Assembly (NCBI GenBank): GCA_030142905.1 | Contig: JASJOG010000117.1 | Location: 871,501 to 935,500 of the forward strand | Length of the DNA stretch: 64,000 bases | DNA from: Heliopora coerulea | Taxonomy: Eukaryota; Cnidaria; Anthozoa; Scleralcyonacea; Helioporidae | Direction: 5' to 3' | In this document: positions 51,681 to 63,988 of the stretch, piece by piece | How the letters are laid out: each line of letters begins with the position of its first letter | How positions within the stretch are numbered: the stretch's first letter is position 1 | The notes under the pieces: generated by a model | Databases searched by the model: none | What the model was told of the DNA's origin: nothing | The model's input: the letters and a program-made list of their open reading frames with translations, nothing else | Position numbers and translations under genes: made by a program

Positions 51681-51932
51681 GAAAAAAAAAAAAAAGGGAG
51701 ATGTGACATGTTATTTAAATCAGGTAGTTAATAGGTTATGCAAATTCTGTAGATATTGAATATGTAATTAATGTATAAAAGCGAATTGCTCTGAAGTTTA
51801 GGGCAGTCATTTTTTATGTGGTATTAAATTTGAGAACACAACGCATTACACGCTGAAGTTGAAACGACGCTTATTTGTATAAATCGAGAGTTTTCACGTT
51901 CTAGTACTCACTTAGGTGATCTAGATAATCAC
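51681..51932 (+). repeat. Gypsy polypurine tract and 3' LTR
   Basis: A purine run (51681-51700) precedes TGTGACATG at 51702. The LTR contains a TATA-like GTATAAAAG near 51775 and probably ends at ...ATCACA around 51932. No second LTR exists in the window to confirm the borders. Confidence 0.6.
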
Positions 51933-51959
51933 AGGTACGTCTGAATCGAGTAGCTTTGA

Positions 51960-52900
51960 AATGTAAGTTTTCCGAATGGAATAGTTATGAGCAACTTTCA
52001 ATAGTGGCTTTCCGACTTCATTCTTCCCAAAGACAGACTCCTTGGTTCAAGTATTATCGCCTGGATTTTGCTGGTGTTTAATGGCAAAGTAGAATGCAGA
52101 TTCTGATTCATTAGGACCATGGCTTTCGAATATTTTGTAATACATATCCAGATTGTGTTCATGGTAAATTTTTCAAGAAGTGGGATAAAACACTCAGCAT
52201 GTCGAAGGCTTGACCTGAGCTGACAGTCTTCGTATCCTTTCACCGCTTTCCACACAAGGATTTCATTGCCTTTTTCAGGATCGTTTTCCGTGTGAAATGT
52301 CGCTCCACTGAAGACATTGGAATCTATTTGTGGCTTGTAAACAAGAATAAAAGGCAAACAGCCTCCAGGAAACACGCTGAAATGCTACTTATCTTTGTTG
52401 ATCATACTATCCTTTGGCGAAAATGTTGTCCGTTTCAGTATTTCTCACTTCTCGGGTGGTTTGTGGATGATTACCTTCACCATGTTCGACCAGTAATGCT
52501 TTCATCAGGGTTTTAACACCTCTCAAGAAAGTTAAAAGTTTAAAACCAACTTTTTTCAGTAAATTCACCTTTGAACCCTTTGTGTTGAGGTGCCACTGAC
52601 TCCTTCGCTGAAAATACTTAAGAGTTGAAGATTTGTACGCGACGCCATTTTTCTCTTTTACCAAATTATCACAGTGGATAAAAGTACGTATTTAACTTCT
52701 CTTTACTCGTTCTTCTCTCGACAAAACTTGCGCAAGATTTGCTTGTATTTTGTTGTATTTTTTGTATTTTCGGATTTTTGGTCAGCAATATAAATGCAGA
52801 ACTCTCTCTCATGTTTTCTTTGTTTATTTCGTCGGTTTCGTAATTCGTTTCATCTTCGTTACCAACGTCTTTTACCTCCGAATGAACACTTAGCATAAAT
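51960..52900 (-). pseudogene. Crypton-like / DUF3504 tyrosine recombinase remnant
   Basis: In the order 52900 down, fragments fit DUF3504-type tyrosine recombinases: KIQQNTSKSCASFVERRTSK, KNGVAYKSSTLKYFQRR, KGSKVNLLKKVGFK, EHGEGNHPQTTREV and NTETDNIFAKG. Across frames come SESAFYFAIKHQQNPGDN and VFGKNEVGKPLLKVA. Multiple frameshifts and stops occur, and the catalytic Arg-His-x-x-Arg-Tyr set is not intact. It could be a dead Crypton or a copy of a domesticated relative. I see no terminal repeats. Confidence 0.6.
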
Positions 52901-53545
52901 CTTAATCATTGCACTTCTACTAGAAATTTGTAATTAACTTTGAGATAATGTAGGATTTATCAGTTTTTTAAGACAAAAAATATCAAAAAATCTTTTTTCA
53001 CTCATAAGCTATCCGTAATGCTGGTATCGGACCGGTAACCTATGAGAATGCTCTGCTTTTAGGACGGAGAGTGTTGCCATCTACTAAAGTGTCTTCCTTC
53101 AAAGTGAAAAAAAGTGATAAGTTTGATCCGAAAACGACACGAAATACCTCAAGATCACAACTAATACAGGGTCTTGATACGAACATCCGTTGTTTAGCAG
53201 TAGAATTGTCAGAATGGATCTCACCATTTGTGAAACCGTTAAAGATTATTTTCACGAAACGTTTTGTTTTAATAAAACGGAGTCGAAATTTCAAACGTAA
53301 ATATGACGACGAGCAGTTTAAATATAAAACAAGTTCCATTTTGGGTTGTTAATATTCGTGTCCAAATGTTGTGTTTTTCTTATATTGCATACCCTCTTCC
53401 AGTTATAGTAAGAAAGATTTGTCTTTTTGACAATTTTGAAAAATTATCAACGTTACTTGGATTCTCGAGATATATATTGGAATGGTGGGCGAGGGGTTGT
53501 TGCGTGCACGTATTTCTAGTTTACTGGTGATTCTGGTAGCATGGG

Positions 53546-54532
53546 CACAGAATAAGGAAGTAACCAGAAGGATCACTCGCGTCGGAACCTCTGAGGTTTT
53601 TGTCCACACTTTTCGAAACTGTCCCCAGACCCTTTGCTCGGCCAAAATCCTTGCAGCCAGTAAACCGCAACCAGCTTAACAAGGATTTAATCTACGAAAT
53701 GCGGTGTTGCCTCAGCAAAATGGCTATATCTTGAAAACCAATCGACCGATTTTCATTCTACGAAGACTGGTTAAAGAGGAAAGATAAGTGATAATGTTTA
53801 TGGTCACTATAAGTTATAAAAAGATTCCCAACTGTTAAATTTAGACGTATATCTCCCATATGAGTAGGCCATTCGTGCGGCCCGCACAGTCGATATAGTT
53901 TTTCTCTCTCTGATGAATTATTTTTCTGTCAGTATAATCTAAGGCTTGGATATTGAAGACTGTGAGCTAGTATAAGGTTCAGTAATCAACAATCAAGTTC
54001 CTGAAGTAATATTAAGCGTCTTTGAGACAAATTAATGTCACAACAAATAACGATCATACAGGGTCACAAGTTACCCTGGTACAGTCACAGCTATCCAACA
54101 ACAGGCATTTCTTATGTAATGTATGAAATAACTTTGATTTGCGTTAGACTTAAAACTATGGGTTGATTTGTTTATAACGTTCATTATTGTTCCTTGCTGT
54201 GGAAACTAGTACGTCTAAATACGTATAATTAATACTATACGTCTAAATTTAACAGTTGGGAATCTTTTTATAACTTAAAGTTGGCAGAAATATTATCATT
54301 TACTTTTCCTCTTCAGCCAGTCTTCGTAGAATGAAAATCGGTCAAATACTTTTCAAGATACAGCCAATTTACTGAGCCAACACGGCATTTCGTAGATTAA
54401 ATCCTTGTTGAGCTGGCTGCGGTTTACTGGCTGCAACGACTTTGGCCGAGCGAAGAGTATGAGAACGGCTCCAAAAAAGTGAGGACACGTTACACCCTTG
54501 AGTAGTCCTTCTGGTGACTTCCTTATTCTGTG
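53546..54532. mobile_element. ~1-kb foldback DNA element, copy 2
   Basis: The same organisation as 23394-24376: ~330-bp inverted arms with CACAGAATAAG ends and a shared ~330-bp middle. Flanks GCATGGG and GCATGGA suggest a 6-7-bp target duplication. Two copies in 64 kb imply an abundant family. Confidence 0.82.
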
Positions 54533-54539
54533 GCATGGA

Positions 54540-56268
54540 TTGGAGACCGATTCCCCGCACCACAGACCAATTTATACGTTGCGTTTGAACTGAGTGCCAA
54601 ATGACCAAAATGTCCGGAAAAAAATAGCAAAAGATATTTGAAAACTGAAATCATATATTCAAAATAAAATATTTATATAGATATTTTGTTAAACTGGTAG
54701 GTTAGCACAGTTTATCTCGAGCATTGTTAATAGTACTCCTTTCTTTACATCCTTCAGAATAATAGAAGTTTGTCTTTTCTAGTACATTATGTTGACGAAA
54801 CAGTAAGAAGCACGATTTGGCATTATATGGGAGCGAAAAGGACTACTACTGATGTCCAAGATAACTGGATAGGAGACTGAAACTGACGTTAGAAAGAACT
54901 TCATGACCGGCATTTTATTATTAGAGTTCAATGCACAGCATTAATTCATTCGGGCCAGCTATATCAAAGGGTTACGACGCGAACTAGCCCATTTCTTTGA
55001 GTAACGAAGCCTCGCCTCGTGTTAGACGTGACCTTACGTAAGGTGTGAACAGTTTAAAGGGGGTTATAATTGCGCAAAAAACGTCGGGTTCCACGCGAAT
55101 TCTATACGCTGTGGGACCGTAATTTTGGTCATTAGTTGCCTCCTCTGGAACAGAGCAGCAGATATGACTATCTCTTCGTCTGTACTGTTGCGTTCAAACC
55201 CTGTGTATTGGACTGGGAAGGCATGTGTGTGATTAGAAGTCGAGGGCTGAACTAGAAATATGAAGGATCTAAATTATTTAAGCTACTTATGTTCCTGGAG
55301 CTTAAAATTATGTGATTGAATTGTAACCCCTGGTTTGCACGTGTGGTTTTGGGCAATATATCAGGAGTGCCTTACGTAAGCTGCAGTCTTATTTCACTCG
55401 AATAAGCATGCCTATTTATTTCCTCCATGAGCCAAATTTCTACCATTTAGAAATAACAGTTTTAAAGAAAAACTTTAGTAATTCTCAGCTGTATAATCTG
55501 TCGTAGAGATTTTAACTTTCGTTGTATTTTTTAATCAAGATGGAAGAGGCCACAGTTGGCGGAAGGTGGCGGAAGAGACAAGATGAGTTCCCCTATTTTT
55601 TGTAGAAAGGGAAATTTTTGCGTTGCTAATTCGATGCCAATAACAGTGAGTGTTTCAGTTCTAAAAAACAGAAAACTACATAAAAATATGGAGCTGCCCT
55701 AACAGTTGTTCTGGCATGAGATGACTGGTCGATTACAAACGATGTGCTCACTGAGGAGATAAAGTCAACAAACTTATTAACAGTTAAATGGGAACCTACG
55801 GGGGCAGGATTCAATCGAACGAACAAGGGTAACGCCGACCCACTGAAAGTTAGAAGAGTTCTGAAAGGGTTAGAAGTTAGAACAAAACAAGAAGGTAAAA
55901 ATACGACTTGAGGTTATTGTGCAACTACATTGCGGTGTATAAAAACGCATATATTTAATTATAGTCCGCGCATAGCAATTACAATATCATTTGTGCTTAA
56001 TCATCACATATCAGTTGAAAATGGATTATCCAGCTCACACACGACGGTTTCGTTTCGTTCACTAAATTTATTAAATGACTTCTTGTACAGGTCCGCGAGT
56101 AAACACGATGATGTTGAGTCCAACATGTCAAGCCATGCCTAGGGGTGATGAAAAAATTAGCTTTTATTGTAGCTTATTACATCAATTTCTGAGAACATCC
56201 TCATCGTTAATATTAGCAGTTAAAGTTATACCTTTTGCTGTTTATTACCAGAAAATATACTATTATTA
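54540..56268. other. Unannotated stretch
   Basis: No exon, transposase or RT motif was seen on either strand. Short ORFs have no recognisable family. A weak tRNA-like word occurs near 55795-55830 on the minus strand. Confidence 0.4.
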
Positions 56269-56591
56269 ACGCCAACCTCAAACTCATTAACGCAAAAATA
56301 CATTCATTTTATTCAATCGACATTCACTAGCGTAGATACGCAACCATTTGCATCAAAAGGCATTCCACAGCGCCAACAGACGACCATTAACACCATTCTA
56401 CTGTACATTAGGGAAATAAAATTTCAATTACGCAAGAGAAATATCTTGCCTAATTAAAATTTTATTACCTTTAATGTTGTCTGTTGGCGCTATAGAATGC
56501 CCTTCGATGCAAATGGTTGCGTATCTACGCTAGTGAATGTAGATTAAATAAAATGAATGTATATTTGTGTTAATGAGTTTGAGGTTGGCGT
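56269..56591. mobile_element. MITE with ~115-bp inverted repeats
   Basis: ACGCCAACCTCAAACTCATT begins the left arm and its complement ends the right arm. The arms match through GCGCCAACAGAC. TA dinucleotides flank both ends (56267-56268 and 56592-56593). The 323 bp are non-coding. Confidence 0.75.
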
Positions 56592-56783
56592 TATTGAGAG
56601 TATACTTTCTGGTAATGAACAGCAACAGGTGTAAGCAAATTCAGAATACATTGCATGGGCAAAGATTGACCTACTCACCTGTATCTGTGGAACAGCCACG
56701 TTAAGAAGTCAAATTTGTGAGTGTGAAAATTATACATTTTTAAGACGCAACAGGAAACACTTTCGAAAAATGCAGCTCTAGGT

Positions 56784-56866
56784 CGACCTTCGGCTGGAAA
56801 TCAAACCCACAACTCTGCGAGTCTAGTGCAGTGCTCTGCTAACTGGGCTTCGAAGGCCATGGTCAC
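56784..56866 (-). repeat. tRNA-like / SINE head
   Basis: On the minus strand, a B-box-like GGTTTGATTTCC follows an A-box-like word (TAGCAGAGCACTG). The stems are incomplete. Confidence 0.4.
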
Positions 56867-57186
56867 AAGTTCTGTATTCATACGGATGGCATGCTGACGA
56901 CGTCACAGGTATATTCAAAGAATACAGGTATTAGCATGAACACATGAAATCGAGTCAGTGTTTAGAATGTAAATTTGCGAGTGTCAGGATCATACACTTT
57001 TCACTGGTCCCGGTAGGGCCGTAAAAATGTATGATTCTGACGTCCAAAAATTTAACTTCACTTAACGCACATTCCATTTCATAAGTTCGAATGTAAATGC
57101 CTAATACTCCTTGAATGTAACGTTCACCTCAACGGCATTACCACCGACATAAATGCAGAAATCGTGACCATGCTCTCGGCAACGGC

Positions 57187-57262
57187 CTGTATAGCTTAAT
57201 TGGCACAGCACTGCATCCTATTCGCACGGTCGCGGGTTAAATTCCCAGCAGGATGCCCAAAT
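57187..57262 (+). repeat. tRNA-like / SINE head
   Basis: TAGCTTAATTGGCACAGC and CGCGGGTTAAATTCCC match A- and B-box positions, and the sequence resembles a degraded tRNA followed by GCAGGATGCCC. A functional tRNA is unlikely because the acceptor stem is poor. Confidence 0.45.
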
Positions 57263-57299
57263 GTTGCATTTTTTGCAACTGGAAAATGGTAAACTTACA

Positions 57300-58360
57300 A
57301 GTTTCAAGTTTACATGTTGAAATTAGTGTAGAGCTCATCAATTAGGTCATCACATATTCAAAAGTTGTGAAAATCTCAATCTTTTCAGAGCATTTGTTTG
57401 ATATACCTTGTAATTCAGGGCTCTAACCGAGGTACCTCAAAACCCGTTGCACTTAACCTTCAAGAGACACTTTGTAACATATCGATGTTGAAAATTAACT
57501 AGTCAGGCTGAAAATGCACTGTAGACTGTAATACACCGTTTAAATCATGCCATGGTTACCAGTGATTACACGATTCAAAAGATCTTCACAGTAAATTATG
57601 TATCGTGCGAATAGCTTAAGAAATTTATATGTGGACTTGAATTGTAATTCCCGAATTACATACTGTAATATGAAAACCTGTCCCAGTTCAATGAAGCGTG
57701 AATTCTCATGGGTTTTTTTTGTTTGTTTGTTTTTCTGTGGAACTGAAACTACTCCAAACTTTTATTATCAGGTCACCGCACTTTTTTTCTTGGCGGTAGT
57801 ATACCACAAATTTCTTATAATTTTGGGATAAACCCAATCATGCAGGATATAGAGCTAGCTGAAGAACAGCTAACCCCATCTAAGAGTGATTTACATCACG
57901 CAACTGTCGTGTACGATTGTTCCTTCTGAGTATCCGATTAACTCACTGGAGTCTTCCGAACCTATTACTAACTTAGTAAGAGCGAATCGAAAGCAGGAAC
58001 TGTCTATAAGACAATATTACATAGCCCAGGACGAACAGGAGATACATACGATAGTTGTAGCTGACCATACCTGGTAAACACTTTCCCCTCCTTCAACATT
58101 TAACAAGGAGAGAATAGCGATTTCGGAAGCTGTTTTGATTGAAGTATTTTTCTCCCTTGACAAAAGCAGCAATTCGGGCATCATCGGTTTGAAAAAAGCT
58201 CGATCTATTTCTTTGCTGGTCTTCGATATGTAGTATATCGAATCACAAGCTAAAACTTTGACGTCAACTGAGGAATGATGAAGAGCCTAAAGGAAAAGAA
58301 TTTTTTACATGAATGCTTATCCCGTAATACGCCAGTAACGAGGACTTCTGGCCAAGCATG
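57300..58360. other. Unannotated stretch
   Basis: Small ORFs (57598-57831, 57886-58077) have no recognisable domain. Two TTTGTTTGTTTG-like runs are the only repeats noticed. Confidence 0.35.
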
Positions 58361-58795
58361 CAGCGACGTAGCCAGGTATGTTTCGGTTGTTTCGGACGAA
58401 ACCACTCTGACAAAAGTGGCGTCACCTCCGCAGACGCAAATAAACTATCACCATGCCAAATGAAACACGTGTCGCCATACACATAACCATGCACACAGTG
58501 CTTCGTACACGCAAACAGTGATAATAAACAATGATAAAATTTGTAGATGGCGTAAGCATATTTATATATTTGTACTTGTTTAAACTGTTGTAATCATTGC
58601 TAATTTTTATACATTCCACACTAATTCATTTTTATCGCCACTACATGAAGTTCACTTTTTTGTATTACACTTCTATCTATGTAAAGAATAATATCCAGCT
58701 GAATGGTTATATTGATTAAACTTCAGCATGCTGCCGTCACATTCGTTCCCATCATATTTGAACGAAACAAATGTCAAATCCAGGCTACGTCCCTG
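58361..58795. mobile_element. hAT-like MITE
   Basis: Termini CAGCGACGTAGCCAGG and the complement of CAGGGACGTAGCCTGG resemble hAT ends. The 435-bp interior is non-coding. Flanking 8-mers CAAGCATG and CAACGAGC do not match, so the target duplication is lost or the pairing is wrong. Confidence 0.5.
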
Positions 58796-59384
58796 CAACG
58801 AGCGAGGAAATCGCGAGTGGTTTTCGTATCGTTTTACTTTCAGGAATTTTAATGTCATTAAATATCCTGCTCCAAAACCTGATAGACATGTGGGAGGATA
58901 CGTGGTGTATGTTGATGCAGAAAAATAACGCAACTAAAAGTCATCACTTCATTGGCTATTGCTTGATACGTCACTCGTTGAAAAACTCACCGGTAAATTT
59001 TGGCAAGCAGCAAGAGACAAAAGTCCTCTTCACAACAGAGCACAATTCCCGACACACTACATACTGAGCAAACATCCATAGACAAGTTTACAAACGACTT
59101 TTGAGAACTCTAAGAAAGATTCATGCAATGTTTAGTCGAAGCTCCTTGAACGCAACCAAGAGAAAATTGAAAAGAGAAAAAGAAAAACTCTCCCCATTAT
59201 ACATTTCGCCTTGACCTGTCGAGAAAACTCTCTAACGGCGGTGTTCAGGAGAACAAGTACATTATTTGTCTGGTACAAGAGAAGTCGTAGGATTAATATT
59301 AATGCCCAGCTCAAAATTCGGATGTGAATAGCCATAACAGGATAAAACACGACAAATACCAAAGCATGTTAGTTTAAACAAGCT

Positions 59385-59426
59385 TTACTGACGTTTCTTT
59401 GCTAACGCGCAACATTTTCAAAGTAA
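59385..59426 (-). ncRNA. Degenerate hammerhead motif (PLE-C left arm)
   Basis: On the minus strand: stem I TTACT/AGTAA, then TTGAAAA in place of CTGANGA, stem II GTTGC/GCAAA with the closing pair lost, GAAA, ACGT and cleavage-site C. C3 to U and G8 to A are paired changes at bases that normally pair with each other. Confidence 0.65.
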
Positions 59427-59531
59427 TATAGACGATGGATAAGGTAAGGTTATAAATACGATATTTACAAGGTGTGAAAATGAATTAGCCAATGAGAGAG
59501 GAGAAAAGGTGTGAGAAAAGTAGAAGACTAA

Positions 59532-61740
59532 TTAAAATAAGGCAAGCGGAACAGACCTGATGTTTTCACTAAGGACAGGCTTAAATTTATCAATGAGTAA
59601 ACTCTCCCGAATGAGTAACTCAAGGGGCGAGTTACTGGACGAAATAATAGAATAGTCATCGGCGGAGATGGTGTGATAAGAAGCTTTGCTGTGAGAAAGG
59701 ATGCTAGACAGGCTAGTGTAAGGTTTTTTCTTCCCCGTTAAAGGCGAGATTCCTAGGTGTTCAGAGATGCGTGTGTGTAGAAGGCGTCGAGTTTGCCCTA
59801 TATACGACGCTCCGCAGCATCGACACGAGTATTGATAAACAACATGCGATCTCATTAATTTAGGAATACTATCCTTGAACCGGAAGAAACTAGATAGACG
59901 TTTGTTAGACTTAAAGATAACCCGTAGCTCAACTTGAGGAAAACAGGAGAGAAGTTTTGTTAACTGTGAACGGATTTGGAGGCAATGTTTCCCCGTAAAT
60001 GGCATAGAAAAATAAATGACACGTTTCGAAACATCGTAATTTTTAGCGGAAACTGAAAAAATTTTATCAAGAAATTTACCAAGACAAAGGTCAAAGAAGG
60101 GAGTAGGATACCCATTGTTAGTGAGAAAATTTTTGAGCTTGATGACTTCCGAATGAAAGATGTGGTAGGAGGAGCATATCTTAAAATATCTGTCGAGAAG
60201 GGTGTAGACAAGTCCACGTTTAAATGAAAGTGGGATAAAGCTGTCAAAATTAGTAAAAAGTCCCGAAAAAGTAGGTTTACGATAAACTGAAGTGGAAAAA
60301 CCGTTGTTACGTTTAATGAAAACGTCAAGAAATGGAAGAGTATTATTTACCTCAGTCTCGCTCGAAAATTTAATGCTGTTGTGCTGTGAATTTAAATAAT
60401 CTAAAAAGGGCTTAACGTGATCGGGACAGCGAAATATTACAAAGCAATCATTAACATGACGTCGATAAATTAACGGTTTAAAATCTCTAGGGCAGTTATC
60501 CAGCCAGACCTTTTCATGATAACATAAGAAAGTGTTGGCAAATGAAGGACCTAAGGGAGACCCCATAACCACACCATCAACCTGTTCGTAGAGACGGCCA
60601 CTAAAAAGAACGTGACAATTTTTAACAGCAAAATAAAGAGCTTTCCGAAATTATGCGTGTGAGAAGCCCGAAAATTGTATAGAAGAAGAGAAGAGCCTAT
60701 TAATTATAATATCAATTGTTTCATCAATGGGGATATTGGTGAAAAGGGATGAGATGTCAAAGCTTGCCATAAAGACCTTGTTGGTGTCAAGATCAAGATT
60801 GCGGAGCTCTTCAACAAAAGAAAAAGTGTCAGTGATTGTATCCTGACCTACAGAGATCTCACGCAAGTAAGAGACAAGATATTTAGCAAGATTGTAGGAA
60901 TGGGTGCCCAAGGCAGAAAGAATAGGTCTTAGAGGGAGGTTAACTTTATGTACCTTAGGCAGTCCATATAATATACCGGGTCTGGAGCCTGTTGGACAGA
61001 GTTTTTCATACAGTTCATCGGTGATAGCGTTCTCTCTTTTTAATTCTTTGAGGAAATTTCGGAGCTTGTTCTCTTGGTTTAGGGTAGCTTTGATCGGATC
61101 GGATGTCAACAACTTGAACTTTGTTTCGTCATTTAGGACTGCATCCATTTTGCTGGTGTAGTCAGAACGGTTAAGAATAACAACTCCGTTTCCCTTGTCA
61201 GGTTTAATTAAAACGATGTTTTTATCTTCTTTAAGTCCTTTCAGAGTTTTATAATCGTCCGATGTTAGTAAGAAGTTAGGTGGGGTGAAGTTTTTACAGC
61301 CCGACAAGGCGATGTCTTTTAGTTTAGTTTTGACGAAATCTTCGGTAGCGTTAGAGGCAGGGGAGATAGTTTCACGATTTAATTGTCTTTACAACAATTC
61401 AAAAGGGACAAGAAAACCACAGTAGTCCAGTTCTGAGCAAGGGATTGAAAAGTTAAGTCCTCTCACCAGTAGGTCTTTCTCTTCTTGCGTCAGAGTTCGA
61501 TCGGAATAATTAAAGATAATGTCGTCAGGATTGAGATCAGCTGTTGGAGAGTCTGAGCACAAACGAAGTAGTTTCTTCTCTTGTATCCTTTGATGTTTTT
61601 CAATTTTCTTCGAGTTCTCTTTATCAGAAACAGATTTAAGATGGATAAGGTCAATGTAGGAGACAAGTGCGGACAACTCAGAGTAAGAAGTCGAAGCTTG
61701 AGCCGAAAGCGTTTTAATCTTCGAAAGCGTTCGAAGATTA
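59532..61740 (-). pseudogene. PLE-C RT + GIY-YIG protein, left copy
   Basis: One frame runs from about 61740 to 59532 with just two TAA stops, at 61389-61391 and 60651-60653. Order: an N-terminal helical region, PLE RT motifs (IKPDKGNGVVILNRSDY, GSRPGILYGLPKVHK, ASFDISSLFTNIPIDETI, VVMGSPLGPSFANTFL), RRHVNDCF at the catalytic site, PFLDVF, VYRKPTFSG, then GIY-YIG (VVYQYSCRCCGASYIGQTRR, RISEH) and LLIRESLLIDKFKP. The usual YxDD reads HVND, so the first catalytic Asp is replaced. The copy is enzymatically dead, although its frame is otherwise preserved. Confidence 0.9.
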
Positions 61741-61753
61741 AATCGATTAAAGA
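61662..61753. repeat. PLE-C dimer spacer with internal 13-bp hairpin
   Basis: The 92-bp spacer continues the left-copy reading frame, so the left copy is the longer one. It contains TTTAATCTTCGAA and its exact complement with a 4-bp AGCG loop at about 61711-61740. Confidence 0.75.
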
Positions 61754-63883
61754 TCCTACATTGACCTTATCCATCTTAAATCTGTTTCTGATAAAGAGAA
61801 CTCGAAGAAAATTGAAAAACATCAAAGGATACAAGAGAAGAAACTACTTCGTTTGTGCTCAGACTCTCCAACAGCTGATCTCAATCCTGACGACATTATC
61901 TTTAATTATTCCGATCGAACTCTGACGCAAGAAGAGAAAGACCTACTGGTGAGAGGACTTAACTTTTCAATCCCTTGCTCAGAACTGGACTACTGTGGTT
62001 TTCTTGTCCCTTTTGAATTGTTGTAAAGACAATTAAATCGTGAAACTATCTCCCCTGCCTCTAACGCTACCGAAGATTTCGTCAAAACTAAACTAAAAGA
62101 CATCGCCTTGTCGGGCTGTAAAAACTTCACCCCACCTAACTTCTTACTAACATCGGACGATTATAAAACTCTGAAAGGACTTAAAGAAGATAAAAACATC
62201 GTTTTAATTAAACCTGACAAGGGAAACGGAGTTGTTATTCTTAACCGTTCTGACTACACCAGCAAAATGGATGCAGTCCTAAATGACGAAACAAAGTTCA
62301 AGTTGTTGACATCCGATCCGATCAAAGCTACCCTAAACCAAGAGAACAAGCTCCGAAATTTCCTCAAAGAATTAAAAAGAGAGAACGCTATCACCGATGA
62401 ACTGTATGAAAAACTCTGTCCAACAGGCTCCAGACCCGGTATATTATATGGACTGCCTAAGGTACATAAAGTTAACCTCCCTCTAAGACCTATTCTTTCT
62501 GCCTTGGGCACCCATTCCTACAATCTTGCTAAATATCTTGTCTCTTACTTGCGTGAGATCTCTGTAGGTCAGGATACAATCACTGACACTTTTTCTTTTG
62601 TTGAAGAGCTCCGCAATCTTGATCTTGACACCAACAAGGTCTTTATGGCAAGCTTTGACATCTCATCCCTTTTCACCAATATCCCCATTGATGAAACAAT
62701 TGATATTATAATTAATAGGCTCTTCTCTTCTTCTATACAATTTTCGGGCTTCTCACACGCATAATTTCGGAAAGCTCTTTATTTTGCTGTTAAAAATTGT
62801 CACGTTCTTTTTAGTGGCCGTCTCTACGAACAGGTTGATGGTGTGGTTATGGGGTCTCCCTTAGGTCCTTCATTTGCCAACACTTTCTTATGTTATCATG
62901 AAAAGGTCTGGCTGGATAACTGCCCTAGAGATTTTAAACCGTTAATTTATCGACGTTATGTTAATGATTGCTTTGTAATATTTCGCTGTCCCGATCACGT
63001 TAAGCCCTTTTTAGATTATTTAAATTCACAGCACAACAACATTAAATTTTCGAGCGAGACTGAGGTAAATAATACTCTTCCATTTCTTGACGTTTTCATT
63101 AAACGTAACAACGGTTTTTCCACTTCAGTTTATCGTAAACCTACTTTTTCGGGACTTTTTACTAATTTTGACAGCTTTATCCCACTTTCATTTAAACGTG
63201 GACTTGTCTACACCCTTCTCGACAGATATTTTAAGATATGCTCCTCCTACCACATCTTTCATTCGGAAGTCATCAAGCTCAAAAATTTTCTCACTAACAA
63301 TGGGTATCCTACTCCCTTCTTTGACCTTTGTCTTGGTAAATTTCTTGATAAAATTTTTTCAGTTTCCGCTAAAAATTACGATGTTTCGAAACGTGTCATT
63401 TATTTTTCTATGCCATTTACGGGGAAACATTGCCTCCAAATCCGTTTACAGTTAACAAAACTTCTCTCCTGTTTTCCTCAAGTTGAGCTACGGGTTATCT
63501 TTAAGTCTAACAAACGTCTATCTAGTTTCTTCCGGTTCAAGGATAGTATTCCTAAATTAATGAGATCGCATGTTGTTTATCAATACTCGTGTCGATGCTG
63601 CGGAGCGTCGTATATAGGGCAAACTCGACGCCTTCTACACACACGCATCTCTGAACACCTAGGAATCTCGCCTTTAACGGGGAAGAAAAAACCTTACACT
63701 AGCCTGTCTAGCATCCTTTCTCACAGCAAAGCTTCTTATCACACCATCTCCGCCGATGACTATTCTATTATTTCGTCCAGTAACTCGCCCCTTGAGTTAC
63801 TCATTCGGGAGAGTTTACTCATTGATAAATTTAAGCCTGTCCTTAGTGAAAACATCAGGTCTGTTCCGCTTGCCTTATTTTAA
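61754..63883 (+). pseudogene. PLE-C RT + GIY-YIG protein, right copy
   Basis: Mirror image of the left copy, starting abruptly at 61754. It shares both TAA stops (62024-62026 and 62762-62764) and the Asp-to-Asn change (RRYVNDCF near 62957-62980; Tyr kept here, His in the left copy). It ends at 63883 with the same C terminus. Shared disabling changes mean the source copy was already mutant before the palindrome formed, or both arms were homogenised. Confidence 0.9.
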
Positions 63884-63988
63884 TTAGTCTTCTACTTTTC
63901 TCACACCTTTTCTCCTCTCTCATTGGCTAATTCATTTTCACACCTTGTAAATATCGTATTTATAACCTTACCTTATCCATCGTCTATA

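Larger units (their letters stand above)
40258..51932 (+). mobile_element. Gypsy LTR retrotransposon, 5'-truncated, twice interrupted
   Basis: Gag, protease, RT, RNase H and integrase regions are in Gypsy (Ty3) order. No 5' LTR or gag start is found left of ~40260. A polypurine tract (51681-51700) and a 3' LTR-like sequence starting TGTGACATG at 51702 close it. A PIF/Harbinger element occupies 40667-44621 and a LINE about 47960-51525. Stops and a frameshift in pol show it is dead. Confidence 0.85.

Noticed and set aside
53071..53352. 93-codon plus-strand ORF next to the Crypton-like remnant
   Set aside because: Basic, no recognised domain, and no matching splice or terminal repeats; could be a decayed element part but this cannot be supported.
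61389..62764. TAA read as glutamine (alternative genetic code)
   Set aside because: Host p44 and Harbinger genes use normal stops and the PLE also has a lost catalytic Asp, so the TAAs are better seen as inactivating mutations.
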